NCBI GenBank assembly: GCA_009760855.2 | Contig: WPIO01000001.1 | Location: 17,213,001 to 17,277,000, forward strand | Direction of reading: 5' to 3' | Source of the DNA: Cristatella mucedo | Lineage: Eukaryota; Bryozoa; Phylactolaemata; Cristatellidae | Length of the DNA stretch: 64,000 nucleotides | Shown here: in pieces, positions 1 to 13,100 of the stretch | How the letters are laid out: each line of letters starts with the position of its first letter | Numbering within the stretch: position 1 is the first letter of the stretch | Translations under genes and position numbers: made by a program | Notes under the pieces: model-generated | The model's database searches: none | The model's input: only the letters and a program-made list of their open reading frames with translations | Told to the model about the DNA's origin: nothing

Positions 1-3000
1 GACTGAATTAGATCCGCTTGTGGTCAAGTGAGCAGAATTTGGAAATAATAGAAGACGATAGCGTAGAATCGTAAGGGAGGAATACTTAATATCGTGTGTG
101 ACCTTTGCCTTTGTCGGGTCGTACACGTGATCCACAAAGAAAATGAATCAGTCACTGTATGAATTGGAATTCAATACTTAGGGGGTCCTTTGCGTCTTGA
201 AATGAATGTTAAAATCACCTAGGATGCGGGAGAGATGTTTTAATGCACACAGAATTGAACTAAGGTTGGAAAATTTTAAATAGCCGACGACTCGGTACCT
301 GGGTGAAGAAAGATTACTTCCGCCATTAGGAACTTGCCATTGGCGGGACTCACAACAAGAGATTCGAAAGAATACTTCGAGTGCATGCGCCTGGCTAGAC
401 ATCGAGTTGAGAGCGTGCGACAATGGCGAGACCTTCGAGAGTTTTGTTTGATCTCGGGATGTGAAAGAAAGCTTGCCAAGGAGGTCACAAGTTGGTCGGT
501 TTCCGCCGTATTTTTGTCAAGGCAAACAGGTCAAGGGTGTCATCAAGAGTCCTACCGCCGATTAGTAGGGGCGCCCCGCGGCACGCTTCAAGATTGGCCG
601 CAAGGCTTATAGTTAGCCTGACGACCACTAAGTTCGAGTGACTCGCAGCAGTACTTGAGGGAGAACGCACTAGGCGGCTTGGGACAACGCCGCCGCAGGA
701 ATTTCTGAACATGCACCGCTCAACTCCTCGCTTGCTACGAGTGGATTTCCTACTGGAGATATCCAATTCACAAAACCGGAAAGCAGCAGTCGAAACCAGG
801 AATGCATTTTAATGGCAATAGCAAAACTACAGAAGGCATGTACAATCACACCTAATAGGAATGTGAACAGTAATAGCGAGAATATAGAATCATAGGAGAC
901 TGACGCGACACGCAGTGGGGCGGAAACAGCGGACCAAAAAGCTCCGCCATCGTAAGCACCAGGCTCTCGTGCACGCTCTGCGTGCGCCCGCGAAAGCAGG
1001 CATTGCGACGCTATGACGCGGCGTAATCCGGCGCTGGCAATTCCTGGGAAGCCCATCGATGAGGCGCTCGACACGAGCGGCTCGCCCGTCACCACCTGCG
1101 AATGCGTCTGGCCTTTCTCTCTAATGGCTCGTCCTGGTGGGGGCGGCCGGCTCGACCCTCGTGAGGGTCCGTCCGGCTGGTCTCCGGCAAGCGAGCAGTC
1201 GGCTGCCGCCGGTCTGACGTTACGGCTGCCGCCCAGTGTAGGAAGGGGCTGCTGTGGCGGTGAGCGGTCTAGGAAGTGGTCTAGCTGTTAGTACCATAAA
1301 TCCTTTACCCCGCCTCGCCCCACCCCTCCCCCCCCCCGGGCATTGCGCTCACGTCGAAAGGTTGGAGCGCTACGTCAGCCAAATAATGACTGCATAGATA
1401 TTACTCGTCGTTCCTGAATAGTAGCAATTGGGCGCCGGTTATGTCTCGACCAATGGCTAGGCAATATGGAAGGACCAACTCTTGCAGTAGTAAGGCGATT
1501 CATGTGCGCTTCAGGTTTTCAAGCGAGACGTTAGCTGCAGCTAGTGCCGCATACTAATAGACCTCTGCGGCCGTCGAATAGACTTTTCTACGCTAAGGAC
1601 ACGACTCGTTGTGGCGCAGGTATATCGGCGCCCGCGCTCTATTGCTGCCTGGCTCACCTGGCGTCAGAATACCTGTGCGTACCGAGACGGCGATCCACGA
1701 CTGCCTATCTAGCGCCTCGTTGAGGCGGCAGCATTCTCGCTCTGTTTGTAGTGCGCTACCGAGCACTAGCACCGCCACGCACTGAGCTTTCGGCCTAATT
1801 GTATTTTGTGTCGAAGCCGCTACATCGTGTTTGTGACATGCCGTTTTTGAAGTGTTTGATAATTGCTCAGGACCTTTGGCAGTCACCTCGAGCAAATCGT
1901 ATTGCTTGTGATTATATTAGTTTTCGCAGAACCTGAAATATGGCTATATATATATATATATATATTTATATTTATTGTCTGGATTATAGCATACAATGGC
2001 CGTAGTATCGAGTGCTTGCAACCTGAAATAGCTGCTAGCATTGCCAAATTCGGAATTCAATGGATGGATCAACTGATGGATGAAATTGTACGAATTCTGG
2101 AGGAGTGCTAAATTAAAATTGAACGTATGAGGACTGCATTTTGCTGATCGTGTGAGAATCAAAGTCAGCGCACATTCCGAAAAGTTCAAGAGGCATTTGG
2201 TAATGGCAGTTCAGCAGAATATAGCTGCATTCAGATTTACTATTTGTAGAATGTGGATAATCTGAAGGCAGCGGCTTCTCAATGTCTAGACTAACAGTTA
2301 GCCAAATCTACACCAAATGTCACAGCTAACCATGAGTCGGCTGGGAATAGTGACCAGACTGCTACAATGCAGTAATTTCCAAAATTAGGGCGACCGGAGG
2401 CCAACTGCCGTGCGACTGAACTTCGAAAAAGATTTGGCCGCGAGAGGGGGAACAATTCTGAAACTACTAGGTTTATCTGTACGATTATATGACTTCAAAG
2501 GCGACCACGTGCCCGCTGTAGCATCGCTGTAGCTCGCGGTAGAAGCTCCGCGTGTTGAAATACGGAATACTATGCGCGGCTTTGGAATGCTGAACTTTAT
2601 GAGTTTACACAGGAGCGCGGAACCGGCTGCTAGCATTGAGCCGGCGCATGGTACCTAATTCTTGACTGAAAATGAAATCAATCAATCGATCGCTCTTTCA
2701 GCACCTGTTACGGGCGCTGTGGAACCTGTGACTGTGTAACTTGCTTCGAGACTGCTGCCGTACAAACCGTTTACGCAATTGACTGCTGCTCTGATGCTGG
2801 AAATGCCACCATCGCGACCCTGCGATCGCGCTGCCGACGGTGTTTTCACTGGGAGTCGTTTGATTAATTTGATTGTCTGATTGTTGAAAGCCCTCGCTAC
2901 AGCGAGCCCAACGAGAGCAACCAATGGGCTTCGGCAATGCTCAGTCTGGCGACAGCGTTCAACGCTAAGCGCTCATGCTTCAGCACGACGGAAAAGACTT

Positions 3001-3713
3001 CCTGTCAATTTCGTGCCCCTTTTCGCGACTCGTCTTTGCATCTTTTTTTCCCGGTTTGAGAAGGCTTCTTCTTTTGCTTCTCGCGATGTACGCATGGTGC
3101 CATAAGCTGCCGCGGAGAGCCGTCGAGATCTGCACCAGGTGAGCGCCTCACAGCCGCAACCTTCGTGCTTCAGCATGAAGAGAGACTTTGTACGGTCATG
3201 GCCTCACTCCGGCCGCTGAATCTGCTTGCATTAAAAAGTAAATGAATTAGACTACCCGCTCAGATTTGCAGTAGCTTAATGGTTCACTGCGCTTCAGAAA
3301 TCTGCCAGGGGGTCTATGCTCATTTAAGAAATGTGCTGAAAGACGCCCAAGTATACCCACGGACTGTCTCGGTGAATTTAAGGCAGACAATATCGGATTG
3401 GTAATAGATAAATATTTGTCGCAATCACAAATGCAAACGTGCACAAAGGATGGCTCGCCATTATATTTTGTGCTGCAATCGTGTTCTAGTTTTGAGATTG
3501 TTTCAGGCATCAGAAGCATAGTGCTTAAGCTAAAATTGCTCGCCCGTCTCCTGCCTAGTGAATTGGGAATGACCTTCGCGCCTGAAAAGCTAAGGACTCG
3601 GGAGACAGACGCGTGGAAACTAAGCTCGTTGCTGTGACGGCTGTCGGTGATAAAGTTGAAGGCCTACCGGCCACGATAACAGCTGCGAAGAAGGTGTCTG
3701 AAAACCCGGTATA
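1..3713. other. Intergenic stretch, no gene recognised
   Basis: I see no exon-like reading frame with a recognisable family here. A short TA run lies near 1,943-1,968 and a C-run near 1,328-1,338. Several frames of 80-140 codons are open around 485-1,291, but they overlap on both strands in GC-rich DNA and resemble no protein family I know. Confidence 0.5.
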
Positions 3714-3850
3714 AATTCACACTAGAGCCGGTGACTTCTATATATTATTAGCTCTAGTGTGAATTATTAAATTAATTCACACTAGAGCCGGTGACTTCTA
3801 TATATTGTTAACTATAGTGTGAATTATTAAATTAATTCACACTAGAGCCG
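3714..3850. repeat. 60-bp tandem repeat with internal hairpin, 2.3 copies
   Basis: Two consecutive 60-base units (3,714-3,773 and 3,774-3,833) and a 17-base partial third differ at only a few positions. Unit 1 contains a perfect 15-base inverted repeat: AATTCACACTAGAGC at 3,714-3,728 and its complement at 3,751-3,765, around a 22-base loop. In unit 2 the second arm has mismatches. The unit looks like a small foldback element that has been tandemly duplicated. Confidence 0.85.
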
Positions 3851-3894
3851 AAAACGCGATGGCGAAGCCGACGAGGCGCTCGGACGGCGATTTT

Positions 3895-3953
3895 CCCGCC
3901 TAGCTCGCTCGCTCAGCTCGCTCGCTCACTTTTCCCACCTAGCTCGCTCGCCA
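3895..3953. repeat. GCTCGCTCG-rich low-complexity repeat
   Basis: Two related blocks, each with TTTTCCC(G/A)CCTAGCTCGCTCGC, are separated by further CTCGCTCG units. This is simple-sequence DNA and no coding role is evident. Confidence 0.6.
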
Positions 3954-4181
3954 TCGCTACTCCATCTAAAAACTAGGGCCGCCACCCGGCAGAGCAGCAG
4001 CGTGAAGCAGCGCCGCCAGCAGGTGCGCGCACACGGCCAGGAAATGCTCTTTCGCCATGCAAAGGATTGCCGTTTTCCATTTTTGGAGATGCACAGACCC
4101 TGCTCAGAGCGAGGCACCGCGCCGCCCCGAATCAGTATCGCAGCGGAACTGCGCTCTGCTCCAATTAGAAGAGGACGTCCA

Positions 4182-4182
<1 letters not shown>

Positions 4183-4242
<60 letters not shown>
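4183..4242. repeat. (CGC)n trinucleotide microsatellite
   Basis: About 20 uninterrupted CGC units. All frames through it are open only because of the repeat (poly-Pro, poly-Arg, poly-Ala), so the apparent reading frames are not evidence of a gene. Confidence 0.95.
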
Positions 4243-4246
4243 TGGG

Positions 4247-4352
4247 ACGCAGCTCCGAAGCCGAAAGCTCCGTGACCTAAGGCTCCGAAGCCGAAAGCTC
4301 CGTGACCGAAGGCTCCGTGACCGAAGGATCCGAGGCCGAAGGATCCTCTTTA
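4247..4352. repeat. Degenerate tandem repeat of GGCTCCG(T/A)GACCGAA type
   Basis: A short motif alternating GGCTCCGAAGCCGAAA and GCTCCGTGACCGAA recurs about seven times with drift, ending in GGATCC variants. It follows directly on the CGC microsatellite. Confidence 0.7.
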
Positions 4353-4604
4353 AGCGTCTCTGAAATCAAATGAGTCGGCATCGGCTTCGACAGCTCTGTC
4401 CGTGCGATTGCGCCTTCGAAGAATAGTAAGAGACCCTTCTGGAACAACTGACCCCGAACGTACACGACGTAAACGCACCCAATCTTAGCCTCATTTTGGA
4501 AAGCGGGAGTGGGGGTCAATTCTCTCCGAAGAAGCACCTCGATCTATCGATCGCCGGAGGCGCGAAATCCGACGAGCGTCTGCAATTGTTCGCTAAGCCT
4601 CTCA

Positions 4605-4785
4605 AATTAATAAAATAAATGAACTTCATTTGTATAGCGCCATAGGAGAACCATACCTCTCTCTAGGCACTTGACATATGCGGTAGGGCTCGAGCCCACG
4701 ACCTCGGTCATCAAACGCATTCACTTTGACCTCGGTCGGCAAAGGCTAGCACCTCAACCCTTGGGCCAGACCAGCTCGCAGCCCG
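4605..4785 (-). repeat. SINE family B copy (tRNA-like head, LINE-like tail)
   Basis: Read on the - strand, the copy has a tRNA-like head. A box-A-like stretch (TGGCCCAAGGGTTGAGG) is followed by a B-box-like GGCTCGAGCCC near 4,690. The tail (CAAGTGCCTAGAGAGAGG then ATGGCGCTATACAAATG) parallels the 3' end of the LINE family in this window. An A/T-rich terminal run lies at 4,605-4,620. Boundaries are approximate. Confidence 0.6.
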
Positions 4786-4999
4786 TTTCGGAAGCTTATA
4801 AACCCCGTGGAAAGCGCTATTGAGACTTCTGGGAGAGAAACTAGAGGTTGATTTTAGCAACTGGTGCTTCGACAGCCGCTAGTCTGGTCAGCACAGAGCC
4901 TCTTCAGCCTGACCTATGGTGATGGTGGGGGGGAAGATACTTTAGCCCCCTCCGATCGCCACTGCAGCGGATCGCCAGTCGCCTGCTCGAGGTGGCACG

Positions 5000-6586
5000 G
5001 ACCAGCGCTAACTCAGACTTAAGGTCATAACAGTTGCAATGCCGGGCGAGGCAATAAAATGTGGCTTGAAAAGACTTTTTTCCTGTTCTCAGAGAGCGAG
5101 AAGTCAGCAGGAGTGGTGCGAGATAGCGATGGCGCTCTTTGCAAAGTGCAGGTCTGCGCTGAGCAAAGTGCAGGTCAGCGCCGAGGCGCGCCAGGGCGGC
5201 TCGCGAGTCGATAGCCGGACAAGACCGTGCACTCGATCGTCTCGGCCGATCGTCTCGGAGCGACGTACGAGCGCGAATGCGCTCGGAGGCGAACCCGCCG
5301 CCAGGAGTCTAAGAGTACGGCGTCGGCTCTCGATCTCTGCAACGCGCCCCGTCGACGAAACATATGAGTCCAGCAGCGAGGCCAAGCCACGCCGAACTGT
5401 TAGATTCATTCATGCCGCTAAGGCTGCGGCTACACAAGCGAGGCCACGCGATCGGCAGACTTGTTTTCCCCTAAGGATCGCTCCGACAGCGGACCGACGC
5501 GTCCTTGGCTAACCGGCACGTTACCCAGCCTACGTTAGCCCCGTCGACGGTCCACGAGGTCGAAACGAGGCTAGCACTACGCGCAGCCACGGGCGTCCCA
5601 GATGCCGGCGGCGAGCGACCTCACGTGCTGCGTCGGATCCGACGAGAGCACCTGCCGCGCACGGCCAAGCTGTTCCATTCTGTCGAAAAGGCCGTCGGCG
5701 ACCGCCTCTCTTTTGTCAATTGCCCCTCGATGCGATCGTTTCCATTCGCCTCCGGGACTTCCATCGGGACGCGGGATGTTATCGCTAGGTGTTAATAATA
5801 AATATTTGCTCACCAAGCGTGTCAACACACAGCCCCCTTCGAGTGCGCCAATATTCGGCTAATCGCAGAACGCCGTCTCCGACTGCTTCCGACGGGAGAC
5901 TTGAGTCCACCGATAAGGGCGCCGCAGGCGACACCCGGAAGCTTCCGGTCGAAAGACCCCATACCCAAAGATCGCGACCGATCTTCGAAGCGGTGCATGC
6001 TTTATTTCTCCGCCGTACTATTTTCGCGGCGGTAGGTATGTTATTGCGCTGCCGTCGGTTTTACCCGTCCCCCCCCCCCCCCACAGAGTAGCGGCTGCTG
6101 TAGACGCCGGCGAGCGGCGCCTGCAGAGAGCGACGTTCGCCGTCGTCCGTCGTCCGCGTCGCAGTCGTCTTCTCGTTTTGGGGTAGGCGGCTCAAAAAGC
6201 GATGCGGGCGATCGAGTTTTCTTCAGCTTAAGCGCATTTCTAAACTTAGAGCGTGACCTCATTCGGTCCGTCACGTGGGCGGCCAGCCTTTATTGCCCGG
6301 CATTGTACGTTCCGATCCGAACCTCTGAGTGGCTGCCATTGAAAGGCATTTTTTCGATAAGCCCCTCGCGCATTGTTCGCGGTATGCGTCAGCGTGCGGA
6401 CGCAGATATTAGCGGTCCGTCGCGGGCAGTCGCCCGTCACCGCTGCCTCTGCCGCCGCCGCCGCCGCCGCGGCTTCTTCCTCGACAGTGACTGCGAGCCT
6501 TCGCTGGAGCTGTCGCGCTGCTGCCGCAGGCATCCCTTCCCTGCCGCACTGACCGCCGCCGGGCGAGCAGCGGCCGCTGGCGACGA
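5000..6586 (+). promoter_or_regulatory. CpG-rich region upstream of VWA7-like exon 1; presumed promoter and 5' UTR
   Basis: CpG dinucleotides are clearly denser here than in the introns and intergenic DNA, and the density continues to exon 1 at 6,587. No convincing TATA box or start site can be fixed by eye. A C-run sits at about 6,067-6,081. At 5,141-5,182 a 20-base segment (GCAAAGTGCAGGTCTGCGCT) is repeated after two bases with two changes. The promoter role is an inference from position and composition. Confidence 0.35.
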
Positions 6587-6776
6587 ATGGATACGAACGG
6601 CGGCGCTCTGGCCACCGCACTCGTGGCGCTGCTGCTGCCGTGCGTCGCGGTTGGCTTCTTTCCCAACGGATTGGGCAGCTGCGATGGCCACGACGCCAGC
6701 CACGAGTCTATGACGGCGGCGGCGCTGGCTAGCGTCGCCGCCGCTCTCGGCTTCACCGACGAAGCCCAGCTGCGCG
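6587..6776 (+). CDS. VWA7: VWA7-like exon 1: start and signal peptide
   Basis: The ATG opens MDTNGGALATALVALLLPC, a signal peptide with a clear hydrophobic core. The mature start VGFFPNGLGSCDGHDASHES resembles the FFPN start of VWA7 proteins. The frame continues to the donor CGCG|GTAAGCC at 6,777, leaving one base of a split Gly codon (phase 1). This ATG is chosen because it directly precedes the hydrophobic core. Third positions are strongly GC-rich, unlike the later exons. Confidence 0.8.
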
Positions 6777-7057
6777 GTAAGCCGCGCTCTCGCGGCGGGC
6801 AGCGCTCGCGCGCAGACGGCCCGTCGCCGACGCCGACGCGACTCGCCGGCGGCGGCGGCGAAGTCGCGAAGCTGAGGGCAGCGGGGATGCCGGCGGCGAC
6901 GAGCTTCGACGGCAGCGCCGGATAGTGTAGTCTCAGCAGCGAGCCGCTTCAAAGCGCTCCCGCCTCTCGGCTCGTCGGCGTTGGCTTTTCCGCCGAGCCC
7001 ATTTAAGAGCGTGATGCGTTCGCCGCCGCGCCAGCCAGTTCGCAGCCGCCTGCTTCT

Positions 7058-7129
<72 letters not shown>

Positions 7130-10100
7130 CCTGTTCGGGAGCGGCCTTCGCTCGACGGCGGCATTCAGCGGCTTTCCTCAGCAGAGCTGGGGATTGGGGG
7201 GAGGGGCGCCAAGTTCCTCGATGCTGATTATTACTGAACAAGCTTGCGTCGTCGGCGAAATTAATGGGGCTTGCCTACGCAGCGGCGGGCCGGCGGCTGC
7301 TGCGGGCATTATCGTGCGAATTCTGGTACCTCAATTTCAATTGCTGGATAATGGGGTAAGCGGCTCTCTCCAAGCTGCCGCGGCCAGCTTGGCGGCGGTT
7401 GCAGCCGACGAGCCTCTGCGCTGGAGCCACTGTGAGGCAAGCCCTGATCACAGCTCGGCTACAGCCACTGCCGACGCTCGGCTTGCCCTGCGACTGCGGC
7501 TGCAGCCCCGATTGCCCGGCCCTACCCCCCCCCGTGAAGGACCTAGCCAGGATCGCAGCAAGAAGGGCCACAAGCGCTGACCTCGTGTCCAAGGCAGCGG
7601 ATTGTAGCAAGGTCGAAAAGGGGGGGGGCATAGCGGACTGCTTGATGACACGGGTCCATCGGTGGGTGGTCGGAGGATGGGGGAGCATAAAGAGCCCGTT
7701 TTCCCTCACCGACGTCACGTGGCTCAGAGCACTGCTGCTCTTTGCAGGGATGCCGAGCTACGCCGATGCCCTGAAGACAATCGTGGCAGCCAACGAAGCA
7801 GTCGGCAGAGCCGACTGGTGGCAGGCTGCCATGCACTTCAACGCCGAGCAGTTGACCGAAGGTGAATATGCTGGCCATCCATTGGCCGGTTGTCTTCGGC
7901 CTGACACGTACACGGCATTATCTGTGGACCTCGCTGCGATGAGCACGTGCATGGGATGACGAATCGAACGTCACTACCAAGCCAGGCTGTTGCTGCTGAG
8001 CGTGATGTCCTTAGCTGCTTGCCTCCACCTAGAGCACCTGACTGGTGCGATGCAGAGCAGAGAGCGAGTGCGAGTTGGCTGACGATGGCTAGAGCAATGG
8101 CCGGCGCATTCACGATAGACTGTCTTCCTAAGGAAACACCTTTTGAGAAATGCCACCCAGTCTTCGCATAGAATCGGCCGTTCTGGACAGAGGCTGCTGC
8201 CCATGTCTGACTGGATCCTTGAATTATGGCATCAGCCCGTGCTGCCATTGCCCCATATCTGTCGTGTGATAATAACAATAATGCTAATAATAATAACTAG
8301 GTATTTATATAACACCTGAAGAGAACTGAATCTCTTTCTGGCACTTTAAATGTGCTCATAGTAGGCCAGACACTCCTTCACTCTCTCCCACCGTCTGATT
8401 GGATCATTATGTCTGTGTCTATTTCTGCCTTCTCACTATTTCTGTTTCCTCCTTACACACTGGGTGCTACTCGAGGTCCACTAGCTCTTCGTACGGTGAG
8501 CTTTCACAGATGTCTTCCACTTATTGATTTACGGAGCTAATAAAAATTAGTACACACCTGAAGGCTTTACACGTGGCTAATAGTGCAAAGTCACGTGACA
8601 AAGACCTGTACATTGTGCAAGGAAATTACCTAGGAGCACCAACATGACCGAAAGATTTATAATGAGAGAGGGGGAGAAAGGGAGAGAGACAAAGTTTAAG
8701 CGAAATCGATGGAGGCAGAGACAAATTATGAATTATGTTGTTAAGTATGAGAGGGAAGTGATGAAGAATTGCCCGTTGCTATCTTTTGAGACGTAGCTCG
8801 TGAGTATCAGCAGCAGTGAGGGCTACTCGCTTGCTTTCTGGATGCAGCGACATGTCACGTTCTTTATGAGCAACGATTCGCATTTCACATCATGCCCGAG
8901 AACGGTGGCTTAGTTGCATTCTATCCACTTGGCTGCTTGCTTTCTCTCTCTTCCCTGTCCTGAGAGTGGCATCTGGAAACTTTTGTCCTGGAACAAGTTG
9001 GGAGCGACAAGTGTGTAGCTTTAAGCTCGGCGACCCCAGTCGGTAATCGGGAGCACTCTATGAGGGGCTCTACCAATCGAACTTAGCTTGGCAGCTTATT
9101 GACTGTCTGGTTAGGTGTGCAGGAATGGGAGCAATGGCACCGTGGCCTCCCCTTTGAACCGACCTGATGGCCTGGGTGCTCGGCACCCTACAATGCTCCA
9201 TTAGACTTAATACTATTAGCTGCCTCTGTTAAGTCAAGGTCTGCTCCTGATTGGCTTACTGACGATGAGTGCACTACTACTACCTCTATACAGCAAGCTT
9301 CAATCCAGTCACCCCAGCCCCACAGGAGTGACTCACTAGTGCTCACTGGTTGGCTGGTTTGCTTGCTTGCTGAAGAAGGCTTTGGTGGTGGGCTAGGCCC
9401 CCCCCACACACACACACAAACACAGGGGGGTCTTGGGAAGTAATCCTTTATTTGGGAGCATGGATGCACACAATTCAGGCGTAAGAAAATGGCAGGCACG
9501 AGACCAGCGATAGCGATGCAGTTTGGCAGTGAAAATCGTTGGCTTGCTATGTTATGTCCCACATCGTCAGTGTCATTACCATTGTGGTTCGCTCAGAGTT
9601 TGCCAGAAAATATACTGTCACTGTGGGCCGCTGTCCTCCACCACTGTTTCTGAAGAAGTGGGCTCTCCACGATTGTTCTGAGTCTTCGTAAAGTTATCAT
9701 TTCCACGAATGTTGGCCAAGTAAAAAATCCACAATCTAGTGCTTCCTGTAAGCTTACTCTGGAGGAAGGCCTTGCTGTCATAGCGTCATTAGAAACTAGT
9801 GTGAGAGTAGAACGAAGGTGGTAGCGTTTGTACTTGCCTCTTTGCTACTACGACTTTGTGTAGCATGGGCTCTCTCGATCGGCTCGCCGTGAAACTCGGC
9901 CTAACTACCCTGCTCTGCAGCCAACTCACTGGCACCACCGCCACTACGCTGGCACACTCTCTGCATTCCTCCTGTTTATCTGCAGCACTCCTTGTTAGTA
10001 TGCATGGCAGTTACACTGGGCAAACACTGCAAGCACTCGCATGTGCCACGGGCTGTTTAGATAAGGTTTGCATCACCCTTCTTGAGATGAGACCATCCGT

Positions 10101-13100
10101 GTGCACTCGGCCATCTAGCCCTCCTCCGCCGTCGAAGTCCACAGGCTGGCTGACGCATATTTTTAAGCCCAAGCGAGTGTACTTGTGCCCTTGTGCACTC
10201 CTGTGCGCTCGTGCGTGTCATGTCTGTACGCGTCAAAGTGCAGTCAAAGTTGCTTTCTGATCTGTTCAAAGAGCTCTCTGCCTGCTTTAGAAAGCATCGG
10301 GCTCCTTAGTGCTACTTTCGTTCTCCTTCCCTGCCCCTCGTCCTCCTGCCCCCCTTCTCTTACCAAGCCATGCCAATCAATGCAGCTGTGCCTGGTCCCC
10401 CCCCCGAGCTCAATGACCCGCTGGTCTGTGGATCGCTGCCTTCCGTGCTGTCCGAGTGAGGAAAGTGGACGTCGGCTATCAGCTGCACCCGTCGATTCGA
10501 CTTACTCTTACTCAGCTTGCTTCTACGGTGCCTTTCACCTGTTTGCGATCTGCTTACTTGCACGAAAAACGGTACTCGGCAGCTCAAATTGCCCAGATAA
10601 GGGCCCTAGCCGTGTTCGGCCTCAGGTTTTAGCCAGGCTCCCGTGTGTTAAAGAGTGGCTCTTCTATTTCTCGACTGCCTTCAAAGAACCATTTTTCCAG
10701 ATGCACTTGCAAGATTACTTAACAAACGTGCATTTGAGAGAGCCTGACTAGGCACTTTGGGTTCTTGCTACAGTATTAGGGTCTGGGTGCACTACGTGAC
10801 ATTGCTATGCTGTGCTGTGCTGTGCTGTGCTGTGCTGTGCTGTGCTGTGCTGTGCTGTGCTGTGCTGTGCTGTGCTGTGCTGTGCTGTGCTGTGCTGTGC
10901 TGTGCTGTGCTGTGCTGTGCTGTGCTGTGCTGTGCTGTGCTGTGCTGTGCTGTGCTGTGCTGTGCTGTGCTGTGCTGTGCTGTGCTGTGCTGTGCTGTGC
11001 TGTGCTGTGCTGTGCTGTGCTGTGCTGTGCTGTGCTGTGCTGTGCTGTGCTGTGCTGTGCTGTGCTGTGCTGTGCTGTGCTGTGCTGTGCTGTGCTGTGC
11101 CCTTCCCCCTTCGGGTCTCCACCGAGTACTTAGCCACTCGCTGGGCAGAGTCAGTATTCCTAGTTGACCTGACGAAACACAATGTGCTCGGCTGATCCAG
11201 AATGGGAATGGCTCTCCTTAGAGGTGAATGGCTCCTAGCCGGCAGGAATGCCATCTGTTGCTGACACCTGGGAATTGGGGTGTGGCACGTATGCAGTCAG
11301 GTGAGCCGGATCCAGCAGTTTCAAAGGGGTTAGTGGGTTCTGAGGACAGACACAATGGATCGCTGGCAGGCTTTTTAGTCTTAGCCGTGGGCGGCAGTTC
11401 AAGCATGCAGCAGCCTGCTGACTAATTCATATGATCGCCTGCCGAGTGTTGCTCTGCAAGTGCAGAGTTCTCGAGATGCTGCCCTTGCCAGCTTGCCTGC
11501 CTGCAGGCTGGACCCAGGCTCTGCTGCTGGAGCGGCAGCTCATCTCGTTGCATTACCCAAGTGTTCAGCTCATTCGTGCTGCTGCTGCTGTATTGGTGAA
11601 CCTGGGCACACCCGGTGACCGACTGGTTACAGTGCATTCCATTTAGTGATCTCTCGATGCGAGTCTTGTAAATGCAAGGCTATGGCTGAGCCGGCAGCAT
11701 GCTCAGATAACCTGAATACTAAGCCCTCTCGGTGAGCTGCACACACCCTGCGATGCTTGTTAAGTTGCACGAACGACCGTTTCTCACTTGAGCTGGATGT
11801 TCCCAGCTAGGGCTCCACTAAGATTTAGCCAGAGAAGGGCTAAATCTTCCACGGCTTTTCCCGAAGCAGCTAATGATTAGATGACGAATGGTCTTTTTGG
11901 TTGGAGTGGCCACCGAACACACCCGATCGAGTATGTTCAAGGGAGGGGCCTAGGGGTCCAGTGAGCCCCCTGATGATGGCCCCTATAGAACGAGGCTGCC
12001 GAATCAGCTGACCTTTACTTTTTGACCTGTGCAGCCCTATATAGTACGAGGCTCGTAACTCATTAATGTAAAACTTCGTGACTTGCGTGAGTGTGAACTA
12101 GATGTGATTAATGCTGCTAAAGCAAATTGGCCACGCAAAAGCGTTCGCTAAACTCACATTTGCTGTGCTGGTCCCAGTTTGCTTAACAGGTCGATTGACA
12201 TCAAACGAGTGGCTGACTGGCAAGCACAAAACAAAATTTGTGTCAGGTCGAAGAAAGCCGGGAACAAACCACGTGGACTCACTAGAGTGTCCTCCTGACT
12301 CGGCCACGACCCTCATTTATACTAAATTTAGCGACTTGAAGTCTGCTGGTTACATTTTTTGTACCGAAACAGTTTGGTGCATGCTAGTTAAAGTTCTTCA
12401 TCGTAACCCAACCTACTTTTCATGACACTGAAATTTCAGACAGAAACTCCTTTACGAAATTATGCAAAACCTGCACGTGTGTGAACGTGTGTGAACGTGT
12501 GTAATTACAGTATACAATATGCAGGTACACACATATGGGTATATACATATCCAGTGGCTGGACCAAATGGGTTAGAGGGGCAGCTGCTCCCCCTCCACCG
12601 TCTGCAGAGGAGCAGCTCTCACTGATAGTCACGGTCGTGGCATTTGGCTTCAGCTTCAGAGTCCCCTGTTTAGTCAAAGCTATTGACTCAAGTGATCCGA
12701 GAGAACGTGAGCAGTATTAAAACAAACTGAAGCTTACAGTGAGCCCCTTTGGCAAAAGACACGAACTGGCTACTGGGCCGACTAATATTAAGCTTAATGC
12801 GATACTGGTAACCATGCCCAAGGATGCTGTCAGTCGAGGGTTTCAAGCGATTTGAGGAGACTTACCTAAGAATAGCCACCGAGAGTTGGGTCCGAGGGAA
12901 CAAGAGCTGCACCAGCTTCGTAGTGCACCGTAAGTAGCTCAAGCCAGAGACTACCCTTCCAGAGGTGTGAGACACCAAGCCTGCTGCGATTAAAGGCTAA
13001 ATCCAAACTTAGTCTTAACAGCTGTGCTCCTGTGGCTACTCTATTAGAAGCTTGTATCTTGTTGTGCCGTAGAGGTTGACTTTCAGGATCGAGAGCATCG

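Noticed and set aside
4002..4280. Poly-proline/poly-arginine open frame
   Set aside because: It arises from the CGC microsatellite and has no splice or family support.
5039..5512. 157-codon + strand frame in the CpG-rich region
   Set aside because: It is open on both strands, has no recognisable domain and lies in the presumed promoter region; GC-rich composition explains it.
10757..11254. Long overlapping open frames of Leu-Cys-Cys-Ala-Val and Thr-Ala-Gln-His-Ser repeats
   Set aside because: They are translations of the GCTGT pentamer array, which has no stop in any of these frames; there is no other coding evidence.
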